A stretch of DNA of 8,173 bases from JBJFGR01 sp051892875 (GCA_051892875.1 JBJFGR010000117.1:1-8173), one strand, 5' to 3'. Positions 1 through 6,900 are shown, counted from the stretch's first letter. Notes: generated by a model not told the origin, from the sequence alone. A program made the numbers and translations.

Positions 1-68
1 TGTAAACATAATTTTACAAAAAGAAGGGTTTCCAAGGCCCTTCTTTATTATTATATTATACTTGTAAA
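1..68 (+). promoter_or_regulatory. Promoter module A with upstream TGTAAA-N6-TTTACA dyad
   Basis: A perfect inverted repeat (TGTAAA at 1-6, TTTACA at 13-18) is followed ten bases later by a weak -35-like TTTCCA (29-34), a 17-base spacer and TATATT (52-57). A further TGTAAA lies at 63-68, near the expected transcription start. The same elements recur with identical spacing at 2462-2529, and that conservation is the main support because the -35 box alone is poor. It would drive the kinase-fold gene at 87. The module starts at the first base of the window, so it may extend further upstream. A terminator hairpin overlaps its -35 and spacer. Confidence 0.6.
21..50 (+). terminator. Rho-independent terminator of an upstream gene
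   Basis: AAGAAGGG (21-28) pairs with CCCTTCTT (38-45) across a nine-base loop and is followed by a T-rich but interrupted stretch (TTCTTTATTATTAT). It would end transcription from a gene left of the window. The T tract is not a clean run, so termination may be partial. The hairpin sits inside the promoter-like module, overlapping its -35 box and spacer. Confidence 0.6.
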
Positions 69-86
69 AATAAAAGAGGTAGCAAA

Positions 87-746
87 ATGACTCTGAAAAT
101 GCTTAATGATTTTCTCTATCAAATTGAATGTGCATACGAAGACTGTATTAAATCTGATGACTTCGACACTGATTATAATCCAAAGTTCGATAAGATTTTT
201 GATTTGCTATATAGCAAATACTATAGAATCGGTTCTGGCTCTTCTCGCATAGTTTTCGCTCTTGATAAGAATACTGTCATTAAGATGGCAAAAAATGAGA
301 AGGGAATTGCTCAGAATTTGGCAGAATTAAGAGTTTTCGAAAAGGCTCCTGAACGTGTTGCAAAAATCAAGTGGTATCACCCAAAGGGTTATTATCTTAT
401 CGTAGAACGTTGCACTTCTCTTTACCGCTTCCTTGAAGATAAGGAAGTGAACATTGATGCTGACGATTTTTCTGAATACGTCGATATTGATTGTAATAAA
501 AAATACACAGTTGAGAATGTCGAAAAGATTGTTAAAAAATTTGTCAAAAAAACAAAAGATGAAGCTAAATATAAGCCGGCTGTTTTCAAGATGCTTGCAA
601 AGCAGATAAAGGAATTGGCTACTTTCATCTGGAAAAATAAAATTGATGATATTTATGATGACCAGCTTGGTGTGAATAAATCTGGAAAAATTGTTCTTCT
701 TGACTATGGAATGAATAAGGAAGTTTGGAAAAAGTTTTACGAATAA
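87..746 (+). CDS. Protein-kinase-fold protein (phage kinase-like)
   Basis: This 219-residue protein carries the landmarks of the protein kinase/aminoglycoside phosphotransferase fold in order. There is a glycine-rich loop GSGSSRIVF (residues 49-57), a VIK lysine (K66), a helix-C-like glutamate (E80), a hinge-like YLIVER (103-108), a degenerate catalytic loop DIYDDQLG (188-195) and DYG (206-208) in place of DFG. At 219 residues it is short for a full kinase, with a reduced C-lobe, as in many phage kinase-like proteins. The metal-binding Asn of the catalytic loop seems to be Gln193, so activity is uncertain. The start is supported by AGAGG at 75-79, seven bases before ATG. It is the first gene of a cluster that leads into an unknown gene and a deoxyribonucleotidase. 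The kinase fold is fairly certain; substrate and role in the host are not known. Confidence 0.75.
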   Translation: MTLKMLNDFLYQIECAYEDCIKSDDFDTDYNPKFDKIFDLLYSKYYRIGSGSSRIVFALDKNTVIKMAKNEKGIAQNLAELRVFEKAPERVAKIKWYHPKGYYLIVERCTSLYRFLEDKEVNIDADDFSEYVDIDCNKKYTVENVEKIVKKFVKKTKDEAKYKPAVFKMLAKQIKELATFIWKNKIDDIYDDQLGVNKSGKIVLLDYGMNKEVWKKFYE

Positions 747-769
747 GGTAAATTACAAATAGAGGTATA

Positions 770-1264
770 ATGAAGCCTGTAAATGATGGAATTCGTCGGA
801 ATAGTGAAGAAATCAAAAACCTATTTAAGTCACTACACTTAGACAAAACATGTTTAGTTAACTATTGGGAAACAACTATTCCAGATCCAACAAAGCACGA
901 TATGAAAGTAGTTATAAATCATATCGTTCCACTGGATTATATCACAGTTTATACAGGAACACGTGCATATAATCCGGTGTATGTAAACAAAATTTATTAT
1001 ACGTTTGATGTTTATTTTGGATATAATCATAAGGAATGTAAATGGAATTGGTTTAAATACATTTGTCCGTCTATGAAGTATGCGAAAGCATTTATTTATG
1101 ATTATAGTGACTTTATCAAACATAACTCTGAAAATGATGCCGGTTTTAAAGCATTTGATACATTCAAAGACAAATATATTCGTTTGGCTAAAGGTCATTT
1201 TAAGAATTGGCTTTTATCACTTGATAACAAAAACAAATTTAAGGTAGAAATAAAAGAAAAATGA
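770..1264 (+). CDS. Hypothetical phage protein, 164 residues
   Basis: I do not recognise this family. The protein is soluble-looking, rich in aromatic residues and lysine (for example YNPVYVNKIYYTFDVYFGYN around residues 67-86), with no signal peptide, membrane segment or clear metal motif. Its three cysteines are scattered. AGAGG at 761-765 lies only four bases before ATG, a short but usable spacing, and the gene follows the kinase-fold gene by 23 bases. Its stop overlaps the next start as ATGA (1261-1264), indicating translational coupling with the deoxyribonucleotidase gene and a shared transcript. Function cannot be assigned from sequence; co-expression suggests an early or middle role in infection. 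Confidence 0.8.
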   Translation: MKPVNDGIRRNSEEIKNLFKSLHLDKTCLVNYWETTIPDPTKHDMKVVINHIVPLDYITVYTGTRAYNPVYVNKIYYTFDVYFGYNHKECKWNWFKYICPSMKYAKAFIYDYSDFIKHNSENDAGFKAFDTFKDKYIRLAKGHFKNWLLSLDNKNKFKVEIKEK

Positions 1265-1794
1265 TTAAGATTTATTTTGATATGGACGGCGTGTTGGCTG
1301 ATTTTGACAAGAAGATTGAAGAAGTCAAAGGCCGTAATAAGAAAACGGGCAAACCTAATTGGTTTAAACTCAAAGCAATTGGACCGTCATTCTGGGCAGA
1401 TATGGAAGTAATTCCTTATGGTCTGTCTCTTTATAACAAAATCAATGGCTTTGTTAAAGATGCTAAGGAAATTGGCGTTGATATTGAAATTGGTATTATG
1501 TCGGCCATTTATCTTCAAGAAGGTAAAGATGGTAAACGTGAATTCCTTAAAAAGCATTTTCCAGAAATTAAAGAAGATATGATTAAAATTATCAATAAAG
1601 GCTCCATGAAGTTTAAAGAAGCAGATAGTAAGTCTATTCTTATTGATGACAACGAAGATAATGTAAAACAGTGGAATGAAGCTGGTGGAAAAGCATTCCT
1701 ATTCAAGCAGAATGTTGATGAAGTTCATATTGCATTCTTAGAAATCATGGCAGAATGCATGGCAATCTATTCAAAAGGAAATAAAAATGCCTAA
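1261..1794 (+). CDS. 5'(3')-deoxyribonucleotidase, HAD superfamily
   Basis: This 177-residue protein has the HAD phosphatase motifs. Motif I is YFDMDGVLADF (residues 5-15), with nucleophile D7 and acid/base D9. Motif II is the serine in IGIMSA (S81). A motif III lysine lies around 117-119, and motif IV is ILIDDNEDNV (126-135) with metal-binding D129 and D130. FWADMEVIPYG (44-54) resembles the substrate-cap region of the NT5C-type 5'(3')-deoxyribonucleotidase family, and the length is near that family's usual size. Such enzymes remove phosphate from deoxynucleoside monophosphates; in phages they are thought to adjust the nucleotide pool, acting in the cytoplasm. The gene is coupled to the one upstream by an ATGA overlap and has no separate strong ribosome site. 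Its end overlaps a possible next gene by eight bases, just before a tandem repeat. Confidence 0.85.
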   Translation: MIKIYFDMDGVLADFDKKIEEVKGRNKKTGKPNWFKLKAIGPSFWADMEVIPYGLSLYNKINGFVKDAKEIGVDIEIGIMSAIYLQEGKDGKREFLKKHFPEIKEDMIKIINKGSMKFKEADSKSILIDDNEDNVKQWNEAGGKAFLFKQNVDEVHIAFLEIMAECMAIYSKGNKNA

Positions 1795-1846
1795 GTTTAC
1801 TTTGGTTATACTAAAAGATAAACAAAGTTTACTTTGGTTATACTAA
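1787..1846 (+). CDS. Possible start of a gene cut by tandem repeat and gap
   Basis: ATG at 1787 is preceded by AAAGGA (1774-1779) at seven bases and overlaps the nucleotidase stop by eight bases, the arrangement seen at other junctions here. It reads MPKFTLVILKDKQ through the first repeat unit. The 32-base unit is not a multiple of three, so the frame shifts in the second copy and stops at 1844-1846 after 19 residues. Either this is a short leader-like peptide, or it is the true start of a longer gene whose continuation was lost when the assembly stalled in the repeat. No function can be given. Confidence 0.35.
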   Translation: MPKFTLVILKDKQSLLWLY

Positions 1847-1879
1847 AAGATAAACAAAGTTTACTTTGGTTATACTAAA
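1795..1879 (+). repeat. 32-bp direct tandem repeat, about 2.7 copies, cut by gap
   Basis: The unit begins TTTACTTTGGTTATACT and ends AGATAAACAAAG. Two full identical copies (1796-1827, 1828-1859) and a 20-base third copy precede the N run, and the period also covers the G at 1795. At each junction there are overlapping small dyads: TAAAC-AAA-GTTTA (1819-1831) and CAAAG-TTTA-CTTTG (1823-1836), repeated 32 bases later. The half-sites resemble the TGTAAA/TTTACA elements of the promoter modules. Iterons of an origin, an operator array or a coding repeat are all possible. The true copy number is unknown because the contig ends inside the array. Confidence 0.85.
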
Positions 1880-1979
1880 NNNNNNNNNNNNNNNNNNNNN
1901 NNNNNNNNNNNNNNNNNNNNNNNNNNNNNNNNNNNNNNNNNNNNNNNNNNNNNNNNNNNNNNNNNNNNNNNNNNNNNNN
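1880..1979. other. Scaffold gap of 100 N in the tandem repeat
   Basis: Exactly 100 N, the same length as the other gap, so this is a placeholder and not a measured distance. The left side ends inside the 32-bp repeat and the right side begins in unrelated sequence. Real sequence is therefore missing here, possibly including most of one gene. Confidence 0.95.
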
Positions 1980-1996
1980 AAGAAAAGAAGTATATC

Positions 1997-2227
1997 ATGA
2001 AGAACATAATTATAGCAATACTATTTTTAATAACTATTGGAATGTGCAATACTTTAGTTCCAAGTTCTATTGTGAATGAAATTCATAGACTAGAAAGTGT
2101 AAAGCGGCACAAGATTGCTAATGTTTCATTTTCATTTGACTGGCTGGCAATCGTGGAAGAATATATCTTTGACGAAAACAAAGACAAATATTGGTGGATG
2201 AAGTATAAGTTAAATTTTTATTTTTAA
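1997..2227 (+). CDS. Small exported or membrane-anchored protein, 76 residues
   Basis: The N-terminus MKNIIIAILFLITIGMCNT is a typical short signal peptide or membrane anchor: one lysine, a hydrophobic core at about residues 4-16, then polar residues. Cys17 follows the core, but Met at the -1 position does not fit a canonical lipobox, so lipoprotein processing is not predicted. The remaining 50 or so residues are polar and aromatic, ending KYWWMKYKLNFYF. The purine-rich AGAAG at 1986-1990, six bases before ATG, is a modest ribosome site. The frame is open upstream into the gap, but the hydrophobic N-terminus supports this start. The protein family is not recognised; a cell-envelope role in infection is an inference from the signal. 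Confidence 0.65.
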   Translation: MKNIIIAILFLITIGMCNTLVPSSIVNEIHRLESVKRHKIANVSFSFDWLAIVEEYIFDENKDKYWWMKYKLNFYF

Positions 2228-2245
2228 GGTTTAAAGGAGAAAATT

Positions 2246-2407
2246 ATGAAAAACAATATTGACAATGGTGGCGCTGGATGTTTGATTATTCTTATAATCG
2301 TTATCTTAGTTGCGCTTTCTAATATGAAACAAGAAAACAAAAAACAGACCGACGCTATGAAAGACGAAATCCGACAACTAAGAAACGAGTTGGAATATCG
2401 TAGGTAA
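2246..2407 (+). CDS. Small single-pass membrane protein, 53 residues
   Basis: This short gene has an excellent ribosome site (AAGGAG, 2234-2239, six bases before ATG) and starts 18 bases after the preceding gene. The protein has a polar N-terminus with GG (residues 8-9), one transmembrane helix (GCLIILIIVILVALS, 11-25) and a charged C-terminal tail (26-53). In the tail, I42, L45 and L49 suggest an amphipathic or coiled-coil helix. It probably forms a pair with the adjacent 76-residue envelope protein. A spanin pair was considered, but both are very short and lack diagnostic features. The stop codon lies inside an inverted repeat that belongs to the regulatory region for the next gene. Confidence 0.75.
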   Translation: MKNNIDNGGAGCLIILIIVILVALSNMKQENKKQTDAMKDEIRQLRNELEYRR

Positions 2408-2420
2408 ACTTTAGTTTACA
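2403..2420. promoter_or_regulatory. Third TGTAAA-N6-TTTACA-type dyad, one mismatch
   Basis: GGTAAA-CTTTAG-TTTACA matches the dyads at 1-18 and 2462-2479 except for the first base. Its inner part is a 7-base-arm inverted repeat (GTAAACT, two bases, AGTTTAC, 2404-2419). It overlaps the stop of the 53-residue gene and lies 59 bases upstream of the dyad of promoter module B. No good -35/-10 pair follows at the expected spacing, so it is more likely an extra regulator site or a weak hairpin than a separate promoter. Confidence 0.5.
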
Positions 2421-2433
2421 AAGCCTCTGGAAA

Positions 2434-2458
2434 TGTCAAAATATGACAAAATGTCATA
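2434..2458. promoter_or_regulatory. TGTCA/TGACA inverted-repeat cluster
   Basis: Three half-sites alternate: TGTCA (2434-2438), TGACA (2444-2448) and TGTCA (2452-2456). The last two form a 7-base-arm dyad, TATGACA-AAA-TGTCATA (2442-2458). The cluster sits between two TGTAAA-type dyads, just upstream of promoter module B, as expected for an operator of a second DNA-binding protein. A role as operator is inferred from position and symmetry only. Confidence 0.45.
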
Positions 2459-2461
2459 AAA

Positions 2462-2529
2462 TGTAAAGAAAGTTTTACAAAACTACAGGTTTACAAGACA
2501 ATCAAATATACTTATATTATTCATGTAAA
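2462..2529 (+). promoter_or_regulatory. Promoter module B with upstream dyad
   Basis: TGTAAA-GAAAGT-TTTACA (2462-2479) is followed after ten bases by TTTACA (2490-2495), a 17-base spacer and TATATT (2513-2518). This is a near-consensus sigma70-type promoter. TGTAAA recurs at 2524-2529, near the expected start of transcription. Every element and spacing equals that of module A at 1-68. It should drive the zinc-ribbon gene at 2556 and the 277-residue gene beyond it. Confidence 0.7.
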
Positions 2530-2555
2530 TCAAAAAACAACACAAAAGGAAAAAT

Positions 2556-2810
2556 ATGAGAAATATTCAAAAACTGATTGACGCACACAAGACTTCTTCC
2601 CATAACAAAGATCTTGTAAAAAGATCGAAGATTTGCGCTTGTTTCCATTGTAGAACCTGGTTCTCTTCGAAAGAAGTAAATAGATGGATTCCTGGTGAAG
2701 AAACGGCGATTTGCCCGCGTTGCGGAATCGATTCCGTCATCCCGGACGCATCCGGCATCCAGCAGGATAGAGACTTTGTGGCAGAAATGCACCGCTACTG
2801 GTTTGGCTAA
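2556..2810 (+). CDS. Small zinc-ribbon protein, 84 residues
   Basis: CxxC pairs at C29/C32 and C53/C56 can form one zinc ribbon (CFHCRTWF, then AICPRCGIDSVI). C27 is an additional nearby cysteine. The layout, with an N-terminal helix containing IDAHKTSSHNK, the CFHC pair, a tryptophan-containing linker and CPRCGIDSVIPDASG, matches a family of short cytoplasmic zinc-ribbon proteins of unknown function found in bacteria and phages. I place it there from memory of the family pattern. AAAGGA (2545-2550) lies five bases before ATG. It is the first gene after promoter module B and, once the artefactual gap is removed, ends 22 bases before the 277-residue gene, suggesting one transcript. Its molecular role is not known; nucleic-acid or protein binding is plausible for a lone ribbon. 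Confidence 0.8.
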   Translation: MRNIQKLIDAHKTSSHNKDLVKRSKICACFHCRTWFSSKEVNRWIPGEETAICPRCGIDSVIPDASGIQQDRDFVAEMHRYWFG

Positions 2811-2863
2811 GAGCTCTAACAAGAAGGTTGCTATGAAGAAGAATACAAAGAAGGTAGTTGCAA
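2809..2863 (+). repeat. 55-bp contig-end overlap, left copy
   Basis: Identical base for base to 2964-3018 on the other side of the N run. It contains a duplicate start of the 277-residue gene (ATG at 2833). Exact identity right up to the gap and the length of 55, a common de Bruijn k-mer size, indicate an unmerged assembly overlap and not a biological repeat. Confidence 0.9.
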
Positions 2864-2963
2864 NNNNNNNNNNNNNNNNNNNNNNNNNNNNNNNNNNNNN
2901 NNNNNNNNNNNNNNNNNNNNNNNNNNNNNNNNNNNNNNNNNNNNNNNNNNNNNNNNNNNNNNN
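2864..2963. other. Artefactual scaffold gap of 100 N
   Basis: Exactly 100 N between two identical 55-base ends. Merging the overlap removes 155 bases and gives a continuous operon in which the zinc-ribbon stop lies 22 bases before the next ATG. Probably no sequence is missing here. Confidence 0.85.
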
Positions 2964-3018
2964 AAGAGCTCTAACAAGAAGGTTGCTATGAAGAAGAATA
3001 CAAAGAAGGTAGTTGCAA
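2964..3018 (+). repeat. 55-bp contig-end overlap, right copy
   Basis: Right-hand copy of 2809-2863. It carries the ribosome site (AAGAAGG, 2976-2982) and the first ten codons of the 277-residue gene. Confidence 0.9.
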
Positions 3019-3821
3019 AGCGTAATGCAAAGGGTCGTATTGTTGCTAAGGGTGGAATTGGTAAGATTATTGACCATGTTGAACCGTTGACTGTTGATGA
3101 ACAGATCGAATTCAATGCTTTCCTTAAGTCTCATAACCTCGTTAAGGGACCGTCTGCAAAGCGTATGCGTATCTATCGTAAGATTGCTGAGTCCAAGCGT
3201 GGTAAGATTACCCGCTCTCGTGACTTCATCTATGTTGTTTCCGCTGACCGTTTCCGTAACGAAAAGGAACAGGTTTACAAGGACCTTATCGCTTTGTCTG
3301 AAAAGGTTATGGACAAGGAATTCCAGGTCAAAAATGCAGAATACATTACGAAGATGAGTAAGGTTGAAGAAAAGTTGCTCATGAACGGTATTGAAATGAA
3401 CTGGTATAATGGCAAGTCCGTGACTTTCAATAAGATTCCGCATGTTATTACTGACCGCAACATTCTGAAGCACCTCGATGCTTACTTCGCTGCTAAGGCT
3501 GCAGAAGAATGTGATGAAGTTGCAAACGTATCTCTGAAGAAGTTCAAGATTGGTGCGAAGATCTCCGAAATTGCTAAGAAGTATAAGCTGGATTGGAATA
3601 AGTGGTGTGAACACAACGTTATCATGAAGAATGGTGAAGTTATCGCAGCTTACTCTTACAAGGATCTTCAGCCGCTTTATGAACTTCACTTCGATGAAGG
3701 TATTAAGGACAAGTTCGGTTATAATTTGAACATTATTAAGCCGGCTAATCTGAAGGAACTTCTCAAGCTGTCCGATGATATGGACCTTGATTGGGAAAAC
3801 GAACTAGATGAAGTGAATTAA
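2988..3821 (+). CDS. Hypothetical protein, 277 residues, strongly codon-biased
   Basis: The family is not recognised. The N-terminal 26 residues are highly basic (ten Lys/Arg, MKKNTKKVVAKRNAKGR...), suggesting nucleic-acid contact or a disordered tail, while the last 16 are acidic (SDDMDLDWENELDEVN). Residues 188-210 (around KISEIAKKYKLDWNKWCEHN) look like a helix-turn-helix or LysM-like helix pair; this is a weak resemblance. AAGAAGG at five bases supports the ATG; an in-frame TTG 30 bases upstream in the merged sequence is a less likely start. Codons are unlike those of the downstream genes: Arg is CGT or CGC, with no AGA seen, and Lys is almost always AAG. This pattern usually marks high expression. 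It is co-transcribed with the zinc-ribbon gene and followed by a strong terminator. Confidence 0.8.
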   Translation: MKKNTKKVVAKRNAKGRIVAKGGIGKIIDHVEPLTVDEQIEFNAFLKSHNLVKGPSAKRMRIYRKIAESKRGKITRSRDFIYVVSADRFRNEKEQVYKDLIALSEKVMDKEFQVKNAEYITKMSKVEEKLLMNGIEMNWYNGKSVTFNKIPHVITDRNILKHLDAYFAAKAAEECDEVANVSLKKFKIGAKISEIAKKYKLDWNKWCEHNVIMKNGEVIAAYSYKDLQPLYELHFDEGIKDKFGYNLNIIKPANLKELLKLSDDMDLDWENELDEVN

Positions 3822-3858
3822 AAATTAAATAATTAAATTTTTCTTAGTCATAGTAGTT

Positions 3859-3891
3859 AAAAAGACTCTATCGAAAGATAGGGTCTTTTTT
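3859..3891 (+). terminator. Strong rho-independent terminator
   Basis: The stem of at least 11 base pairs, AAGACTCTATC (3862-3872) with GATAGGGTCTT (3877-3887), has one G-T pair and extends through flanking A-T pairs. It is closed by a GAAA tetraloop (3873-3876) and followed by TTTTTT (3886-3891). It lies 38 bases after the 277-residue gene and separates that operon from the late module. Confidence 0.9.
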
Positions 3892-3894
3892 GTG

Positions 3895-3902
3895 TATAAA
3901 TA
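3895..3902 (+). promoter_or_regulatory. T4-type late promoter box TATAAATA
   Basis: The exact octamer TATAAATA, the T4 late-promoter consensus, lies four bases after the terminator and just before the large zinc-finger gene. By T4 spacing, transcription would start about six bases past the box, near 3908, almost on the ATG at 3907. Chance occurrence in AT-rich DNA cannot be excluded for one site; placement next to a terminator and a gene start supports it. Confidence 0.55.
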
Positions 3903-3906
3903 TGAT

Positions 3907-6900
3907 ATGATAATATCACATGATAATAAACCTAAATTTAAATTGCAGACTGCTTATGATACTTTAACAAGTCGATTGAGAGGACTTGGCTATGATGTTG
4001 ATGGAAATATCGAATTAGATACTTCTGGATATGGTCATGGATGGATAAAAGTATTAAGAAACGGAAGAAAAAATAATTTCATTTATATGTGTTCACACAG
4101 TGATAACGTAGATCCAGTATGTTGTGAACCTGTATATCGTTATATTAAGGTATATAATTATTGTGATGATCCAAAAGATAGTAATCTTTTTTGTGAAATT
4201 CCTTTTGTAGTATCTAATATTGAAAGTATACCAAATACTACTGAAATTTATAAAGATGATGAATATAAGGTATATAAAGATAATGCATCAGATATAGTTT
4301 GGGGTTATATGAATTTGGGTGATGGTCATGTTGCACAAGCTCCATGGACTGATTATCCAACTACATTAAAAGATTTATCTGGTGGAAATGTTGATTTTTC
4401 AGTTCCTTATTTTGATATTGTTGATAATAAAGGAATTAAATTAGAAGACGGTAGTTATTCAGCATTTGATGATTTATTTAAAGATGAAGATGTATTATAT
4501 GTAGGTAAAACAAAAACTTTAGGAACAAAATATGCACAAGAATATCTACATGCTTATATGAAAGATCATAAAGACCCAAATGGTGTTTATGAAAATATCA
4601 TGGTGCATTTAAATGACAACAATAGTAAATGTGGTGAAATTCTTAATTACATGTTGCATTCAAAGACAAAGACCTTTGAATATTCACCAAAATATACATG
4701 GAATTATGATGAAATAATTAATTTCATCTTGTATAAGGATGAAAATTTACTAGTATTGCCATCAAAAAATGGTATTTATCACTTAAAGACAAATTATTAT
4801 AATGAATTGAATAACTTGTCTGATATTGGTAATTTGGAAAATGTATTAGATGGAAATACATGTATGCACGTAGGTTATCTAGGTGATAATCAGATACATA
4901 GTGCATATAATGTAAATTTGAATAATAAAGATAATGATATTAGTTATCAACAAGCATATCCTTATATTAAAGACCCATATAATTCAAGATATAATTATTT
5001 CCCAAATGAGGAAACACAAAATATGTTATATTGGAATACACCTAAAAATGGTTTCTTTGAAGGTGTTTTCCAGTTCCATAATGATGTAATTGATGCAATA
5101 CCAAATAAGTATGTATGGTTAACTTTGAATGAAAGTGCTTATGATGTTTATAACAATTCAACACGTAATTGTGATCCAATTCAATATGAACCATATTATT
5201 CATACGAAGGTAAAATTGATACTGCAGAAATTAGAAAACCTAATACTGATAAGGAATGGCAATGGAGAAATAATTTCCATAACTTTATGACTAATAGAGA
5301 AATAAAGACTATCTATTATAAAGAAAGTTTCTCTGCACATGATACATTGTCAGCTGGTTCTGGTATGACCTATTTGGCTAATGGTCAAGAAAATTCAAAC
5401 GTAGCACAAAATTTCGTCTTTACTGATAGACCAGCAATTGCTAATGACTATTTCATTAAAGGTGAAGATATGAAAATCCATAACAACATTAGTTGGAATG
5501 GCTTATCTGCATATCGTCATATTTGTAGAACATGCTCTGGTGTAGGTATGATTAACCCATATAAACATGGTTGCAATAACTGGGCTAATTATCCATATAA
5601 AGGTCAATCACCATTCTATGAATTACAGAAAAATGATTTATTATGTCCTACATGTGGTAGAACTGGTATTAATATCAGATACTTATATTATAAACATAAG
5701 TATATAAAACCTTTATCAATGTATGGTTTACAATTAGATGATGTTGCTGATCCAAGAATATCAAATAAAAATCAGTTGTTATTACCAACTAATTTGATGG
5801 ATGAAGATATAAAGAAAGATTTAATTCTTTATACAACTTCAGCTGAACCTATTGGATATTCAGCATGCACTGTATATGGAAGTAAACTAACTTATAAGAA
5901 AGCATATTTAGGTTATGGTCAAATGTGGAATTATGTTGACGTTCCACGTGATGCTAATAATAATTTCCAATTTGTCACTGATTTCCATCAGATATATCCA
6001 AAATGGGATAGATTGACTGGAACTGAACAAAATAAGATTATTAAACAATGGAAAAATCAATTATATAGAGGAATTGAATTACCAGACAATTTCGTTCAAT
6101 ATTATGTATTTAGAGGACAAGATAAGAACGTAGCTGGTGGTCCTAAAGATGCTTGGTCAAGAATATTCTTTGATTCAAAGTGGATTGAAAAACAGTATTT
6201 TGAAAATAATACAGTAGAAAATCCATGTCAATATAATCTAAAAGAAGAAATTATTAACAAAGGTGAACATAACCATAATCATGTATCTCAAGAAAAGTAT
6301 ACATTGAATATGAATAATAGATATTATCCATATTATGGTGAAGTTGGTCATCATGATAGAGATTTAGAATTAGATTATAGAAAAACAGGTGTTAAACTTC
6401 AGCATACATGTAAAATGTGTAATGGTGAAGGTGAAATTGACGTCTATAAGGTAAATTCTAATGGTGAAATAATTTATGATATTATGAATAATCCAATTAT
6501 CATAAAAGATACATGTCCAGTATGTAATGGAAATGGTTATCTAGAAGATACATATAGAGAAGACTATAATATTGCACATTGTGATAATTGTCATGATACT
6601 GGCCATGTTGTATGTCCAACATGTTTAGGTCTAGGTACTACATATAAAGCAAAGAAAAATTATACTTATATTGAAAGTAATACAATTCCAGTTGCTACAA
6701 CTGATAGTCGTAGTAATTATATTGTAGGTTATATTACTATACAAGACACTGTTAAAAAAGTACAATTCTATACATTCTATTCAACAACTATTCCTAAAAG
6801 TGGTACATTATGGATTCCAGATAAAGTAGGTACAGAAATAGTATATGGTTCAGCTGACCATCTACCTACTGAAATAGAAGATATGATTGAATTAAAACCA

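Noticed and set aside
1795..1879. CRISPR array
   Set aside because: The repeats are directly contiguous, with no spacers between the 32-base units.
2045..2050. Lipoprotein signal at Cys17 of the 76-residue protein
   Set aside because: The residues before Cys17 are I-G-M; Met at -1 does not fit the Gly/Ala/Ser required by signal peptidase II.
2408..2555. tRNA or small structured RNA in the intergenic region
   Set aside because: No cloverleaf or other RNA fold is apparent; the inverted repeats are short and fit protein-binding sites better.
2695..2991. Open frame overlapping the zinc-ribbon gene
   Set aside because: Out of frame with a protein that has conserved zinc motifs, and it reads across the N run. 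Its end is only the upstream extension of the 277-residue gene's frame.
2517..3689. Long reverse-strand open frame of 390 codons
   Set aside because: It runs antisense to the zinc-ribbon and 277-residue genes and through the N gap. The strong codon bias of the sense gene avoids codons that would give antisense stops, which explains its length. It has no ribosome site or recognisable domain.
4114..4134. Another copy of the DPVCPCCG motif in the large protein (DPVCCEP)
   Set aside because: Only five residues match before it diverges, and the CxxC spacing is absent, so it is probably coincidence.
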